A stretch of DNA of 64,000 bases from Algoriphagus aestuarii (GTDB lineage Bacteria; Bacteroidota; Bacteroidia; Cytophagales; Cyclobacteriaceae): positions 558,001 through 622,000 of the forward strand of contig JAFIDK010000001.1 of assembly GCA_017051695.1 (NCBI GenBank). Direction: 5' to 3'. Under the pieces are notes generated by a model. That model was not told the DNA's origin and searched no databases. It saw nothing but the letters and a program-made list of their open reading frames with translations. Shown here in pieces: positions 24,031 through 33,144 of the stretch (positions within the stretch are counted from its first letter, which is position 1; the number at the start of each line of letters is the position of its first letter). Both the position numbers and the translations under genes were made by a program.

Positions 24031-26841
24031 ATGCGGAAGGTTTTTTACGTTTCAGTCATCTGTCTTTTATTGAGCCCATCACTTTTTGGCCAAACTTGGA
24101 AAAGAATGCAGAGCTGGGGCCTGGACTTGGAGTCTGTCACTTGGATCAATCCAACTACTGGGATAGCAGCAGGTGAAAATCTGATCATCCGCACTGCTGA
24201 TGGTGGTCTAACTTGGGAAGAAACACAAATCCCCGAAATACAAAGAATCTATGATTTGATTTTCATCAATGAATCAACCGGCATTGCAGTTGGTGAAAAT
24301 GGCATGATTCTCAAAAGCCAGGACAGTGGTTTAACCTGGAATAAAACCAACAGCCCTACGGAGAAGGCATTAAAAAGCATTTCGAAGGCTAATGATAATC
24401 GAATTTTTGCAGCAGGTGAGTCAGGATTGCTTCTGTTTTCTGATAATCAAGGTACCTCATGGCAGGCCATTTCATCTCCCACTTCTTCAAATTTGAATGA
24501 AATTTTCTTTGTAGATGATCAGTTAGGTTTTGCTGTAGGAGATAATGGAACCTTTCTGAAGACAGAAAATGGAGGTTCCAGTTTCACAAAAATCACCATG
24601 CCATTTAGTAGTACGATCAATTCTGTATCATTTTTCAATGAATCAGAAGGGTATTTGGTAGGAGCAGATGGAAAAATCTATAAAACCATTGACGGTGGTG
24701 AAAATTGGTCTGCTTTAAACAGTGGAGTAACAGTAGATTTATTAAAAATTGTAATCCATTCTGTGGATAAGAGGATTGTATTGGCAGCTGGGGAACAGGG
24801 CACATTGTTGAAGTCTACCAATTCTGGCGCAACTTTTTCAAAAATAAATCTGGGAGCGACGAATACCAGAAAAATCAATTCCTTAGAATTTCTTCCTGAG
24901 AGTAATCTGGCTTTTGCAGTAGGACAAGATGGCTATTTGATCAGTTCTGCAAATTCCGGAACCAGCTGGTCCATAAGACTGGCAGGGTATCGAACACATT
25001 TTAATTCAATTGACTTTAAATCGGATCGAACCGGTTTTATCGCCGGGGACAATGGGCAGTTTTTTGTCACCTCCAATGCAGCAACTTCTATTATCAGTAG
25101 ACCGCTTCCGGAGCCACTTGATGTCATCAGCATTGATTTCTGGAATACAGGTTTTGGATATGCCAGTGGAGAATCTGGGAAAATGTACAGAACAGGAAAT
25201 GGAGGCTCCACTTGGGTTCCTGTGCCTGCTGCTACAGTAGAAAGCATCAATGGGTTTTATTTATTTGCTCCATCAGTCTTGTATGTAACAGGCACCAATG
25301 GATATATAGCCAGATCTTTTGATTCGGGAGGAACCTGGGATTCAAACATTGCCACAAACACTTCCGAGAACATGAAAGATGTCACCTACTTTGATTATCA
25401 GGTAGGATTCGCAATTGGTGATAATGGTCAAATCAGTTGGACGAATGGAGGAAATACCTGGGAAAATCTTCCAAAATTGACAGATCAGGATTTAAATGCA
25501 TTGGCTAAACTGGATTCCAACACTTCGGTAATTGTAGGGGATGGTGGTGTAATTTTAAAATCCGAAGACATGGCCAAAACATGGCGTGCTATTTCTTCAG
25601 GAATTACCGAGAATCTTAATTCAGTTGATTTTTGGGATGAAAACATCGGGATGATCGTAGGGGATAATGGATTGACCTTACAAACCAAAGATGGAGGTGA
25701 AAACTGGCTTCAAATAGAAAGTGGAACTATCAGAGATCTAAATGCAGTAAGCATGGGTACATCTCTTGTTGCCTTCACTGCGGGTGAAGACGGCACCATT
25801 CTTACCTATACCTGTGTGCCTCCCCCCGGTATCAGCGCAATTTCCGGTGGATCCGAAATATGCCTCGGCACTGCTCTATATCAGGTAGAGGATACGATTT
25901 TACCAGGTTCCCAAATTGTATGGAGAGTGGATGGAGGGGAAATCATTTCCGGTCAAGGGACCAGTAAGGTTCAGGTAAATTGGACTACCGCCGGAAGACA
26001 AGGTGTATTTGTAAGCAGGCAAAATTTCTGTGGTAATGGGGAAACTTCAGCCTTGGAAGTATTGGTAGTTTCTAAGCCAAAATCCAGCTTGGAAATAATT
26101 GGTAATGGTTCTGTTTGTACAAACCAAGCAGAAATATATTCCTTGGAAAATATGGATGGAATCAATTATCTGTGGACTGTACAAGGCGGTGAACTATTGG
26201 CAGGAGAAAATACCCACGAAGTTCAAATTCAATGGAATGAAACAGGGGCAAAGCAGGTAAGTGTTGTTTTGGAAAACAACTGTGGAAAATCGGATCCAAT
26301 TACAAAGGAAGTAGTGGTTTCTGCCGCTCCAGAACAACCTAGTGAAATCAAGGGAGATAGCCAAGTGGGCTTAGGAGAGTATTCTTATGAAGTGGAAGCC
26401 ATCGATGGAATTGATTATCAATGGGGAATTTCCGGAAATAGTGGAAGGATCATTTCTGGGCAGGGCACCCACAAAATTACCATTGAATGGCTGCTCGAAG
26501 GAGATTTTACCTTGAAAGTAACACCGCAAAATTCCTGTAATGACGGAGAATCAAGAGAATTAACTATCAATATAAACATCATTACAGGGATTGAACCTGA
26601 GGCAGATTTATCTTTGAAAATATTCCCAAATCCAAGTCAAGGATCCTTGACTATTTCTTCTGAATATTTATCAAAATTCCAGGAATTCACGGTCGTCAAT
26701 TCTTTAGGCCAAAAGCTAATGCAAAGCGAGATATCTCCTGGACAGACTGAAATTTATTTGACAGAATTGCCAAAAGGATTATTGCTGATCAGATTAAAAA
26801 GCAATCGTCAAACGATTGTGAGAAAACTGGTGGTAAACTAG
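24031..26841 (+). CDS. Secreted BNR/YCF48-like beta-propeller protein with T9SS sorting domain
   Basis: A 936-residue protein beginning with a signal peptide (MRKVFYVSVICLLLSPSLFGQ); an ATG four codons earlier is possible. Residues 25-595 hold many repeats of about 42 residues with (S/A)-x-D-G-G-x-x-W Asp boxes and a G-(I/F)-A-V-G-x-(D/N)-G strand, giving one or two propellers. Three PKD/Ig-like beta domains of about 80 residues follow, each with paired cysteines (PPGISAISGGSEICLG and relatives). The end IFPNPSQGSLTIS ... LPKGLLLIRLKSNRQTIVRKLVVN is a type A Por/T9SS sorting domain. It is probably cell-surface or released; its function is unknown. Confidence 0.92.
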   Translation: MRKVFYVSVICLLLSPSLFGQTWKRMQSWGLDLESVTWINPTTGIAAGENLIIRTADGGLTWEETQIPEIQRIYDLIFINESTGIAVGENGMILKSQDSGLTWNKTNSPTEKALKSISKANDNRIFAAGESGLLLFSDNQGTSWQAISSPTSSNLNEIFFVDDQLGFAVGDNGTFLKTENGGSSFTKITMPFSSTINSVSFFNESEGYLVGADGKIYKTIDGGENWSALNSGVTVDLLKIVIHSVDKRIVLAAGEQGTLLKSTNSGATFSKINLGATNTRKINSLEFLPESNLAFAVGQDGYLISSANSGTSWSIRLAGYRTHFNSIDFKSDRTGFIAGDNGQFFVTSNAATSIISRPLPEPLDVISIDFWNTGFGYASGESGKMYRTGNGGSTWVPVPAATVESINGFYLFAPSVLYVTGTNGYIARSFDSGGTWDSNIATNTSENMKDVTYFDYQVGFAIGDNGQISWTNGGNTWENLPKLTDQDLNALAKLDSNTSVIVGDGGVILKSEDMAKTWRAISSGITENLNSVDFWDENIGMIVGDNGLTLQTKDGGENWLQIESGTIRDLNAVSMGTSLVAFTAGEDGTILTYTCVPPPGISAISGGSEICLGTALYQVEDTILPGSQIVWRVDGGEIISGQGTSKVQVNWTTAGRQGVFVSRQNFCGNGETSALEVLVVSKPKSSLEIIGNGSVCTNQAEIYSLENMDGINYLWTVQGGELLAGENTHEVQIQWNETGAKQVSVVLENNCGKSDPITKEVVVSAAPEQPSEIKGDSQVGLGEYSYEVEAIDGIDYQWGISGNSGRIISGQGTHKITIEWLLEGDFTLKVTPQNSCNDGESRELTININIITGIEPEADLSLKIFPNPSQGSLTISSEYLSKFQEFTVVNSLGQKLMQSEISPGQTEIYLTELPKGLLLIRLKSNRQTIVRKLVVN

Positions 26842-26849
26842 AAAATGTC

Positions 26850-27380
26850 TTATTGAGGCTGTTCTCCTCTTACGATGACGTATTGAAAAATATCACCTAC
26901 CACGCCATTTTTCACGAATGCCTTCTTCAAAATCGCCTCAGGAATATATCCGGCTTTTTCCAACACATTCATTGACTGACCATTGAAGTCGTATACTTGG
27001 GCAAATAGGCGTTGAATATCAAATTTCTCAAAAATGAATTTAGTATAGAGTTTTACTGCTTCATTCGCAATCCCTTTTCCCCAAAAAGGCTCTCCTACCC
27101 AAAATCCCAACTCCATATTGGTTCGAAGCTCGTCTTTTCCCCGCTCGGCACCAATGGCACCAGCTAGCTTGCCTTCAAATTCTATGGCAAAATTCTGCGG
27201 AGGGTTGAATTTTTGGTTATGCTCGATCCAATGCCGGGCATCATGAATGGTATAAGGCTGAGGAAAACTGTCCCTCAAATTCATGGCTATTTTTGGATTG
27301 TTGGCAAGAGGGTAGAGCTGATGAAAATGGGACTCATTCCAAGTCACTAAACTGATACCTCTTTCTCCTGCTATATTCAT
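26850..27380 (-). CDS. GNAT acetyltransferase, RimJ/RimL-like
   Basis: A 176-residue N-acetyltransferase of the Acetyltransf_3 type using acetyl-CoA. Recognised elements are the N-terminal LVTWNESHFHQLYPLANNPKIAMNLRD, a DARHWIEH helix, GFWVGEPFWGKGIANEAVKLY (the pyrophosphate-binding Q/R-x-x-G-x-G/A loop, here WGKGIA) and NGQSMNVLEKAGYIPEA. The family acts on ribosomal protein N-termini, antibiotics or small amines; the substrate here is open. It converges on the T9SS cargo gene with an eight-base gap and no obvious terminator. Confidence 0.88.
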   Translation of the reverse strand: MNIAGERGISLVTWNESHFHQLYPLANNPKIAMNLRDSFPQPYTIHDARHWIEHNQKFNPPQNFAIEFEGKLAGAIGAERGKDELRTNMELGFWVGEPFWGKGIANEAVKLYTKFIFEKFDIQRLFAQVYDFNGQSMNVLEKAGYIPEAILKKAFVKNGVVGDIFQYVIVRGEQPQ

Positions 27381-27464
27381 AAAAGTCGTTTGATTAATTC
27401 CTCAAGTTAATAGGCTAATCTCAAAAACAATAAAATTGCCAAAATAATTCTTTCTAAAAAAAGG

Positions 27465-28541
27465 CTATTCTTCCATTCCAGTGGCCTGCATTTTCTCTAA
27501 GTTTTCTGCAAACCTCAAAGCGGAAATAAAATCCTCAATATGCCCGTCCATCACATCGGGTAAATTGTAAACAGTTTTATTGATTCGGTGGTCGGTGACC
27601 CGTGATTGTGAATAGTTATAAGTTCTGATTTTGTCTGACCTATCTCCACTTCCTACCATGGATCTTCTTTGAGCACCTACGGCTTCATTATGCTTTGCCA
27701 ATTCGATTTCATAAATCCTTGACCGCAATACTTTCAATGCCTTTTCAAAGTTCTTGATCTGGGATTTTTCATCCTGACAAGTCACTACCAATCCTGTAGG
27801 GCCATGGGTCAATCGAACAGCAGAATAGGTAGTGTTGACAGACTGCCCACCTGGCCCGGAAGAACAAAAAGTATCTTTTCTGATATCATTCATATCCAGG
27901 TGAACTTCCACCTCATCCATTTCCGGCAAAACCGCAACCGATGCGGCAGAAGTGTGAACCCTTCCTTGGGATTCTGTGGCAGGAACTCGCTGCACCCGGT
28001 GCACGCCAGATTCATATTTGAGCATACCATAGACATCTGCCCCCGATACGGTAGCAATAATTTCTTTGTACCCACCAGCAGAGCCAAAAGTCAAATCGAG
28101 CACTGTTAATTTCCACCCTTGCATTTCGCAAAAACGCTCATACATTCTGAACAGGTCACCGGCAAAAATGGCTGCCTCATCACCACCTGTACCACCTCTG
28201 ATTTCTAGAATACAGTCCTTGGAATCATTCGGATCTTTGGGAATCAGCAATTGCTTCAAATCAGCCTCTAACACTTCTTTTCTATCCTTTAACTCCTCGA
28301 TCTCGGCTTTGGCCATTTCCCTGAAGTCGGGATCTTTTTCTTTGTCAAGGAGCTCTTTAGAACTGGTGATGTTTTGAAGTACTAATTTATACTCGTCATA
28401 TACGGCCACGATTTTTTCCAAATCTTTGTATTCCTTGGTCAGCTTGGCATACTTACTCATATCAGCCATACTTTCAGGCAATACGATCAGTTGTCCTACT
28501 TCTTCAAATCGATCTTTAAGGGCTTGTAATTTGTCCAGCAT
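27465..28541 (-). CDS. prfA: Peptide chain release factor 1
   Basis: Recognises UAA and UAG stop codons and triggers peptide release. From the ATG giving MLDKLQALKDRF it has 358 residues, the family norm; longer forms would overlap the -7 box just upstream. The codon-recognition motif P-x-T is present as RVPATESQGRVHTS near residue 182 (RF2 would show SPF), and the catalytic GGQ loop appears as CSSGPGGQSVNTTYSAVR near 228. No programmed frameshift, as in RF2, is needed. Confidence 0.97.
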   Translation of the reverse strand: MLDKLQALKDRFEEVGQLIVLPESMADMSKYAKLTKEYKDLEKIVAVYDEYKLVLQNITSSKELLDKEKDPDFREMAKAEIEELKDRKEVLEADLKQLLIPKDPNDSKDCILEIRGGTGGDEAAIFAGDLFRMYERFCEMQGWKLTVLDLTFGSAGGYKEIIATVSGADVYGMLKYESGVHRVQRVPATESQGRVHTSAASVAVLPEMDEVEVHLDMNDIRKDTFCSSGPGGQSVNTTYSAVRLTHGPTGLVVTCQDEKSQIKNFEKALKVLRSRIYEIELAKHNEAVGAQRRSMVGSGDRSDKIRTYNYSQSRVTDHRINKTVYNLPDVMDGHIEDFISALRFAENLEKMQATGMEE

Positions 28542-28559
28542 AATTTTTCTTTCGCGATG

Positions 28560-28567
28560 CAAAAGTA
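28560..28567 (-). promoter_or_regulatory. Bacteroidota -7 promoter element for prfA
   Basis: Minus-strand TACTTTTG is an exact TAnnTTTG match 18 nt before the prfA ATG at 28541, supporting that start over upstream alternatives. Confidence 0.55.
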
Positions 28568-28655
28568 GGGAATTTTATCGGTAGCCTGAAAATCCAATAA
28601 AAACTAAAAACAAGGATTCAAGTTGCATCCCAGTTCTATTCCACGTCTTATGGTC

Positions 28656-28880
28656 ATGAAAATATTGAAATTAATATTCAGCCTTTTGATATTCTTTTTG
28701 GCATTTGCCTGCGAAAATGAAGAGCCTCCAAAAAACTGCATAGATCCTGACAGGATACGAAATGGAGCATGTACGTTGGACTACAGACCTGTCTGTGGCT
28801 GTGATGGAAAAACCTATGGAAATGCCTGTGCGGCAGATTTGGCCGGCGTTACCTCTTGGACAGAAGGAAAATGTCGTTAA
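28656..28880 (+). CDS. Small lipoprotein with a Kazal-type protease-inhibitor domain
   Basis: A 74-residue protein: lipoprotein signal (MKILKLIFSLLIFFLAFAC), a short linker, and one Kazal-like domain with the pattern C-x(5)-C, YRPVCGCDGKTYGNACAADLAGV and a final WTEGKC. The VCGCDGKTYGN..C core is the standard Kazal signature, giving three disulfides outside the cytoplasm. In other organisms such domains inhibit serine proteases; here the target is unknown. An in-frame ATG two codons earlier and a TTG further upstream are possible starts. It converges on glmS across a shared terminator. Confidence 0.85.
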   Translation: MKILKLIFSLLIFFLAFACENEEPPKNCIDPDRIRNGACTLDYRPVCGCDGKTYGNACAADLAGVTSWTEGKCR

Positions 28881-28881
28881 A

Positions 28882-28912
28882 AAAGGCTGCCCTTTTGGAC
28901 AGCCTTTCTTTT
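28882..28912. terminator. Bidirectional intrinsic terminator
   Basis: An 8-bp stem AAAGGCTG/CAGCCTTT, extended by CC/GG around a TTTT loop, with A-rich left and T-rich right flanks, separates the Kazal lipoprotein gene from glmS. Confidence 0.83.
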
Positions 28913-30752
28913 ATTCTACTGTAACAGATTTCGCCAAATTCCTTGGTTGATCCACGTTACAACCTCTGAGAACTGCGATATGATAGGATAGCAGCTGAAG
29001 TGGAACCACCGCCACTAAAGGCACAAAAGCCTCGTGGATAGCAGGTATCTCTATCACATGATCCGCCATACCTTTGACAGTCGTATCGCCTTCGGTAACT
29101 ACTGCGATCACTTTTCCTTTTCTAGCTTTTACTTCTTGAATATTAGACACTACCTTTTCATAGGAACTGTCTTGGGTAGCTATAAAAATTACCGGCATTT
29201 CCTCGTCAATTAAGGCGATTGGGCCATGTTTCATTTCAGCTGCAGGGTAACCCTCTGCGTGGATGTAAGAAATTTCTTTCAGCTTTAATGCTCCCTCCAA
29301 CGCCACAGGGAAGTTATAACCTCTTCCCAAATACAATGCATTTCTCACATCTTTGTATTCTTCCGCGATGTATTTGATTTTCTCATTGGATTGCAAAGCT
29401 TTTTCAACTTTCGAAGGAACAGAGCCTAATTCATGCAGCAACTGAATGTACCTACTTTCAGTCAATGTCCCTCTTTGGTAGCCAAGTTTCAAAGCCATCA
29501 TTGCCAAAACAGAAATCTGAGCAGTAAATGCCTTAGTGGAGGCTACCCCAATTTCCGGTCCGGCATGAGTATAAGAACCAGCATGAGTTGCTCTTGGTAT
29601 GGAGGAACCTACCACGTTGCAAACTCCAAAAATCGTTGCTCCTTTTGATTTGGCAAGTTCTATTGCTGCTAAGGTGTCCGCAGTCTCCCCAGATTGTGAG
29701 ATAGCAATAACAAAATCCTTTTCGCTGATTACCGGATTTCTATATCTGAATTCTGATGCATATTCTACTTCGACAGGTACACGTGCAAACTCCTCAAAAA
29801 GGTATTCCGCAACCAAGCCTGCATGCCAGGAAGTACCGCAAGCAGTGATAATGATTCGTTCAGCATTCTGGAATTTGTTCATATAATCCCGAAGGCCGCC
29901 TAAAACCAACCTACCTGATTTGGCATCCAGTCTACCTCTGAGACAATCTGCGATTGACTTCGGTTGTTCATAGATTTCTTTAAGCATAAAATGCTCATAT
30001 CCCCCTTTTTCAATTGCCTCCAATTCCAACTCCAATTGGTTGATATAAGGATTTGTCTCTACATTTTCTATGGTTTTTACCTGGAGTTTATTGTCCCGGA
30101 TGACTGCAATTTCATAATCGTCCAAGTACACCACTTTATTGGTATACTCGATAATAGGAGTGGCATCTGAAGCTAAAAAATATTCATCCTCACCTACTCC
30201 AATGACCAATGGAGACCCCTTTCTGGCCGCAATCAGAGTATCTGGTTCATTCTTATTGATCAATACGATGGCATAAGCTCCTACGACTTTGTGAAGTGCC
30301 AATCTTAAAGCTTCTTCCAGACTACAGTCGTTATTTACATAGATATCTTCGATGAATTTGATAAAAACTTCCGTATCCGTATCACTTTGAAAATGATACC
30401 CTTTCTTTTCAAGATCCTTTTTGAGAACCTCGTAGTTTTCTATGATCCCATTATGGATCATGGCTAGATGCTCTGATGTGGAATAATGAGGGTGGGCATT
30501 TACATCATTGGGTTCTCCATGGGTCGCCCATCTGGTATGGCCAATTCCGATTTTGGATGCAAGATTGGAATTTGATTCAAGATATTTCTCTAATTCAGAT
30601 ACTTTCCCTTTCTTTTTATAGACACTGAGGCCTTGTTCGTCAAGTAAAGCCACCCCAGCACTATCATAACCTCTGTACTCTAATCTTCTCAATCCTTTAA
30701 GAATAATTGGCAAAGCTTCTTGCTGCCCCACGTAAGCGACAATTCCACACAT
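28911..30752 (-). CDS. glmS: Glutamine-fructose-6-phosphate aminotransferase (isomerizing)
   Basis: Makes glucosamine-6-phosphate from fructose-6-phosphate and glutamine, the entry step to amino sugars and the step before glmM. It is 613 residues. The N-terminal nucleophile Cys2 follows the initiator Met (MCGIVAYVG); the glutaminase domain shows HTRWATHGEPN and NGIIENY. Two SIS domains follow, with TACGTSWHAG, SQSGETADT and the C-terminal KSVTVE (the usual PRNLAKSVTVE end). The gene stands alone with its own terminator, and I see no ribozyme-like leader. Confidence 0.97.
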   Translation of the reverse strand: MCGIVAYVGQQEALPIILKGLRRLEYRGYDSAGVALLDEQGLSVYKKKGKVSELEKYLESNSNLASKIGIGHTRWATHGEPNDVNAHPHYSTSEHLAMIHNGIIENYEVLKKDLEKKGYHFQSDTDTEVFIKFIEDIYVNNDCSLEEALRLALHKVVGAYAIVLINKNEPDTLIAARKGSPLVIGVGEDEYFLASDATPIIEYTNKVVYLDDYEIAVIRDNKLQVKTIENVETNPYINQLELELEAIEKGGYEHFMLKEIYEQPKSIADCLRGRLDAKSGRLVLGGLRDYMNKFQNAERIIITACGTSWHAGLVAEYLFEEFARVPVEVEYASEFRYRNPVISEKDFVIAISQSGETADTLAAIELAKSKGATIFGVCNVVGSSIPRATHAGSYTHAGPEIGVASTKAFTAQISVLAMMALKLGYQRGTLTESRYIQLLHELGSVPSKVEKALQSNEKIKYIAEEYKDVRNALYLGRGYNFPVALEGALKLKEISYIHAEGYPAAEMKHGPIALIDEEMPVIFIATQDSSYEKVVSNIQEVKARKGKVIAVVTEGDTTVKGMADHVIEIPAIHEAFVPLVAVVPLQLLSYHIAVLRGCNVDQPRNLAKSVTVE

Positions 30753-30815
30753 AGTTAAAAATTATTGGTTGTTGTTTTAGACTTCCGCAAAGAAACAGTA
30801 TTCATGCCAAAAAAA

Positions 30816-30848
30816 ATAGCCTGCTTCTTTAAAAAAGAAACAGGCTAT
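30816..30848 (-). terminator. Intrinsic terminator after the DUF4270 gene
   Basis: A long stem ATAGCCTG plus TTCTTT paired with AAAGAA plus CAGGCTAT, one mismatch, is followed on the minus strand by a run of T. It lies between the DUF4270 stop and the glmS start. Confidence 0.8.
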
Positions 30849-30871
30849 ATGTTATTTAATCCAAAATCGCT

Positions 30872-32242
30872 TTATCTGATTTTAGAATAAATCACTTTTA
30901 ATTTAATCTTATTTGTATCAACTACGAATTGCCGTAATGACTGTCTAAAAGGATCTCCACCTGTTCCTACTTTGCTACTGGAAAAACCACCGTACAATAA
31001 CCAATCTTTTCTTGTCAATTGTCCTCTAAAAATCGCATTTACATGTGAAGTGACCAATTGGGAATACATGTTAGTTTCCGTGTTATAATTCACAGATGCT
31101 GGAGCCGCAACATTAGGCACTTCATCTCCATCCTCATTGGTAAAAACCTGTGATTGCCCGTCCGCTTGCACCGTAAGGTATACTGAATTACTGCTTTCAA
31201 GGAATAAATTCGAATTATCAGTCAAGTAGATAGAAAGAGCGCTTGAAGGTCTTGTTCCTTCCGGAACTGTTTCAATTTCTCCGATTTCAAGATTAACCTG
31301 ATTAAATGTGATTCCTGAAAGTGTATCCAAAAATGCATCAAGTGGGCTAGTATCCACTTTGATCATCATACCCAGACCGGCTTTTAGACCAACCTGTGAA
31401 CCTGTACTATAATTCTTACTCTTTTCTGTAACTACACTGGTAGGAGTCCCTGATCTATCGCTTTCTATCCCACTAAAATACCTGGAAGAAGTAGTATTGA
31501 TTTCATAGAGGGTTGAGGAAGTATCACCCAAATGATGGTAATACGTAGCGATTCTGGTATTTTCCCCCAGGTCTATTCCAAAAGAGGTATTATCTCCTTC
31601 TCGGCCTTTGATAGCCATACCAGGTAAATAATCTCTGAATCTAAACAAGTCACCAAATTCAAATCCAAATACCATTTTACCAAAAAGCTCTTCTTTGAAT
31701 TCTTGAGTCACATGCATGGACACTACAGTATCCTGGGTTTCACCAAAAACAAATTCCCCAGAGGCGATCGCAAGTTGCTCATAGTCTAGCTTATCAAAAT
31801 TATAATAAGCAGTATCAAGAATAGGTTGAGTCAATCGATGGATTGAAAGAAATTTTGGTTCATCAAGGTCGATTCCATTGACGCTAGTCACACTGACTTC
31901 AAAAATCATGGAATCCAAAAATGCCTGATCATCCGGTCTATCCGCCGAACTATTGATATACATTCTGGTATATCCTGTCCCTTCTGTTCTTCCGAAATAA
32001 TCGTCCTCTTCCACCCCAACAATGACATTTCCTTTGTTAGTAGTGTTAAATGAATCTAACAACACTACCTCAGCAGGTAACTCAAACTCTTCGAAAAACA
32101 CACCAATCTGGTTATTTTCCGGAGCTAGTTCGATGCCTACTGTGGCAGGGTCACTACAAGAACTTGTTAGAATAATGGACAAGAGGGCCAAAAAGGCCAA
32201 ATTAACCGGCGAGACTTGTGTAAATGCCGTAGAGCTCTTCAT
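30872..32242 (-). CDS. DUF4270 family lipoprotein
   Basis: About 456 residues from the ATG giving MKSSTAFTQVSPVNLAFLALLSIILTSSCSDP; an upstream in-frame ATG would add 11 charged residues before the signal. The lipobox Cys is followed by the DUF4270 start DPATVGIELAPENNQIGVFFEEF. The rest is beta-rich, without recognised catalytic residues. DUF4270 proteins are exported Bacteroidota proteins of unknown role. The gene's 5' end overlaps the 3' end of the half-length glycogen synthase gene by 41 bases, indicating cotranscription and coupled translation. Confidence 0.87.
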   Translation of the reverse strand: MKSSTAFTQVSPVNLAFLALLSIILTSSCSDPATVGIELAPENNQIGVFFEEFELPAEVVLLDSFNTTNKGNVIVGVEEDDYFGRTEGTGYTRMYINSSADRPDDQAFLDSMIFEVSVTSVNGIDLDEPKFLSIHRLTQPILDTAYYNFDKLDYEQLAIASGEFVFGETQDTVVSMHVTQEFKEELFGKMVFGFEFGDLFRFRDYLPGMAIKGREGDNTSFGIDLGENTRIATYYHHLGDTSSTLYEINTTSSRYFSGIESDRSGTPTSVVTEKSKNYSTGSQVGLKAGLGMMIKVDTSPLDAFLDTLSGITFNQVNLEIGEIETVPEGTRPSSALSIYLTDNSNLFLESSNSVYLTVQADGQSQVFTNEDGDEVPNVAAPASVNYNTETNMYSQLVTSHVNAIFRGQLTRKDWLLYGGFSSSKVGTGGDPFRQSLRQFVVDTNKIKLKVIYSKIR

Positions 32243-33014
32243 GAGCTTGTTCTTCTGCTTCGATGCTGATTTCAAACTTCTTGTCTTTTGAGAAATCCTC
32301 TATTAGTTGGTTCAATTTATCTGACACCTCTCCGCCTTTGACCACCATGTCTGCATATTGCATACCCATACTGATAAAGCCTTCGAAGTCTTTGCTTTTC
32401 AAAGGTGCTAAAATTGCGTCATCTATATCCACCATCTTAACCTTGTTTAACAAATCATCGCCAAAGGTATGAGAAAATCCGTTGTTGTATATCGCAAATA
32501 CTGATTTAGTATCCTTGAATAATGGTTCATTCTTATAAGTTGTCTTCAGATACATCGGAATCAAACTGGTCATCCAGTCATTACAATGTACGATATCCGG
32601 AGCCCAACCTAATTTTTTCACAGTTTCTATGACGCCTTTGCAAAAGAAAATTGCTCGCTCATCATTGTCTTCGTAAAATTTCTGCTGCTTATCGTGGAAT
32701 ACACTTTTTCTCTGGAAGTAATCTTCGTTATCGATAAAGTAAACCTGAAGTTTTGCATTTGGTATAGATGCAACTTTGATTACTAATGGTTTTTCTTCTT
32801 CGCCTACTGCAATGTTGATTCCTGAAAGTCGAACTACTTCATGAAGTCTGTTTTTTCTTTCATTGATCAAACCGAATCTTGGTACCAAAATACGGATTTC
32901 CATACCACGCTCTTGCATCGCTTGAGGAAGTGATCTTAAGAAATTAGCTACTTCGGAAGTTTCGAGAAAAGGGTTGATTTCACTGGCAACGTAGAGGATA
33001 CGTAGTTTAGACAT
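32202..33014 (-). CDS. Half-length glycogen/starch synthase-like protein (GT5 N-terminal domain only)
   Basis: A 270-residue protein matching only the N-terminal Rossmann domain of GT5 glycogen synthase: LRILYVASEINPF at the start, RILVPRFGLINERKNR, IDNEDYFQRK, DNDERAIFFCKGVIE and PDIVHCNDWMTSLIPMYLKTTY. Full synthases have about 480 residues and a second domain carrying the ADP-glucose and catalytic E-x7-E motif; that domain is missing, and the N-terminal K-x-G-G loop is replaced by ETSEVANF. Catalysis as a glycogen synthase is therefore unlikely. It is divergent from panC and overlaps the DUF4270 gene. Confidence 0.87.
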   Translation of the reverse strand: MSKLRILYVASEINPFLETSEVANFLRSLPQAMQERGMEIRILVPRFGLINERKNRLHEVVRLSGINIAVGEEEKPLVIKVASIPNAKLQVYFIDNEDYFQRKSVFHDKQQKFYEDNDERAIFFCKGVIETVKKLGWAPDIVHCNDWMTSLIPMYLKTTYKNEPLFKDTKSVFAIYNNGFSHTFGDDLLNKVKMVDIDDAILAPLKSKDFEGFISMGMQYADMVVKGGEVSDKLNQLIEDFSKDKKFEISIEAEEQAHEELYGIYTSLAG

Positions 33015-33055
33015 GCTCTTTGGATTTTAGCGTTATTAGGTGATAAACAACGGCA

Positions 33056-33063
33056 CAAAGATA
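33056..33063 (-). promoter_or_regulatory. Bacteroidota -7 promoter element for the GT5-like/DUF4270 pair
   Basis: Minus-strand TATCTTTG, an exact TAnnTTTG match 41 nt before the ATG at 33014. Confidence 0.5.
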
Positions 33064-33105
33064 ATAAAAAAAGCCTAAATAGCCTTGTTTTTCTAAAATA
33101 TAATC

Positions 33106-33113
33106 TAGTTTTG
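33106..33113 (+). promoter_or_regulatory. Bacteroidota -7 promoter element for panC-panD
   Basis: TAGTTTTG matches TAnnTTTG; a TTG at 33085-33087, 18 bp upstream, fits the -33 element. The panC GTG start is 31 nt downstream. Confidence 0.55.
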
Positions 33114-33144
33114 CTGCTATTTACCTATCAAATACCCCAATCCT

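Noticed and set aside
28911-30871. glmS ribozyme upstream of glmS
   Set aside because: The gap upstream is short and filled by the terminator of the DUF4270 gene; no ribozyme core was seen, and the ribozyme is mainly a Firmicutes feature.
32202-32275. Frameshift joining the GT5-like and DUF4270 genes
   Set aside because: Both proteins have complete, independent ends and the DUF4270 protein has its own signal peptide; a simple overlap explains the arrangement.
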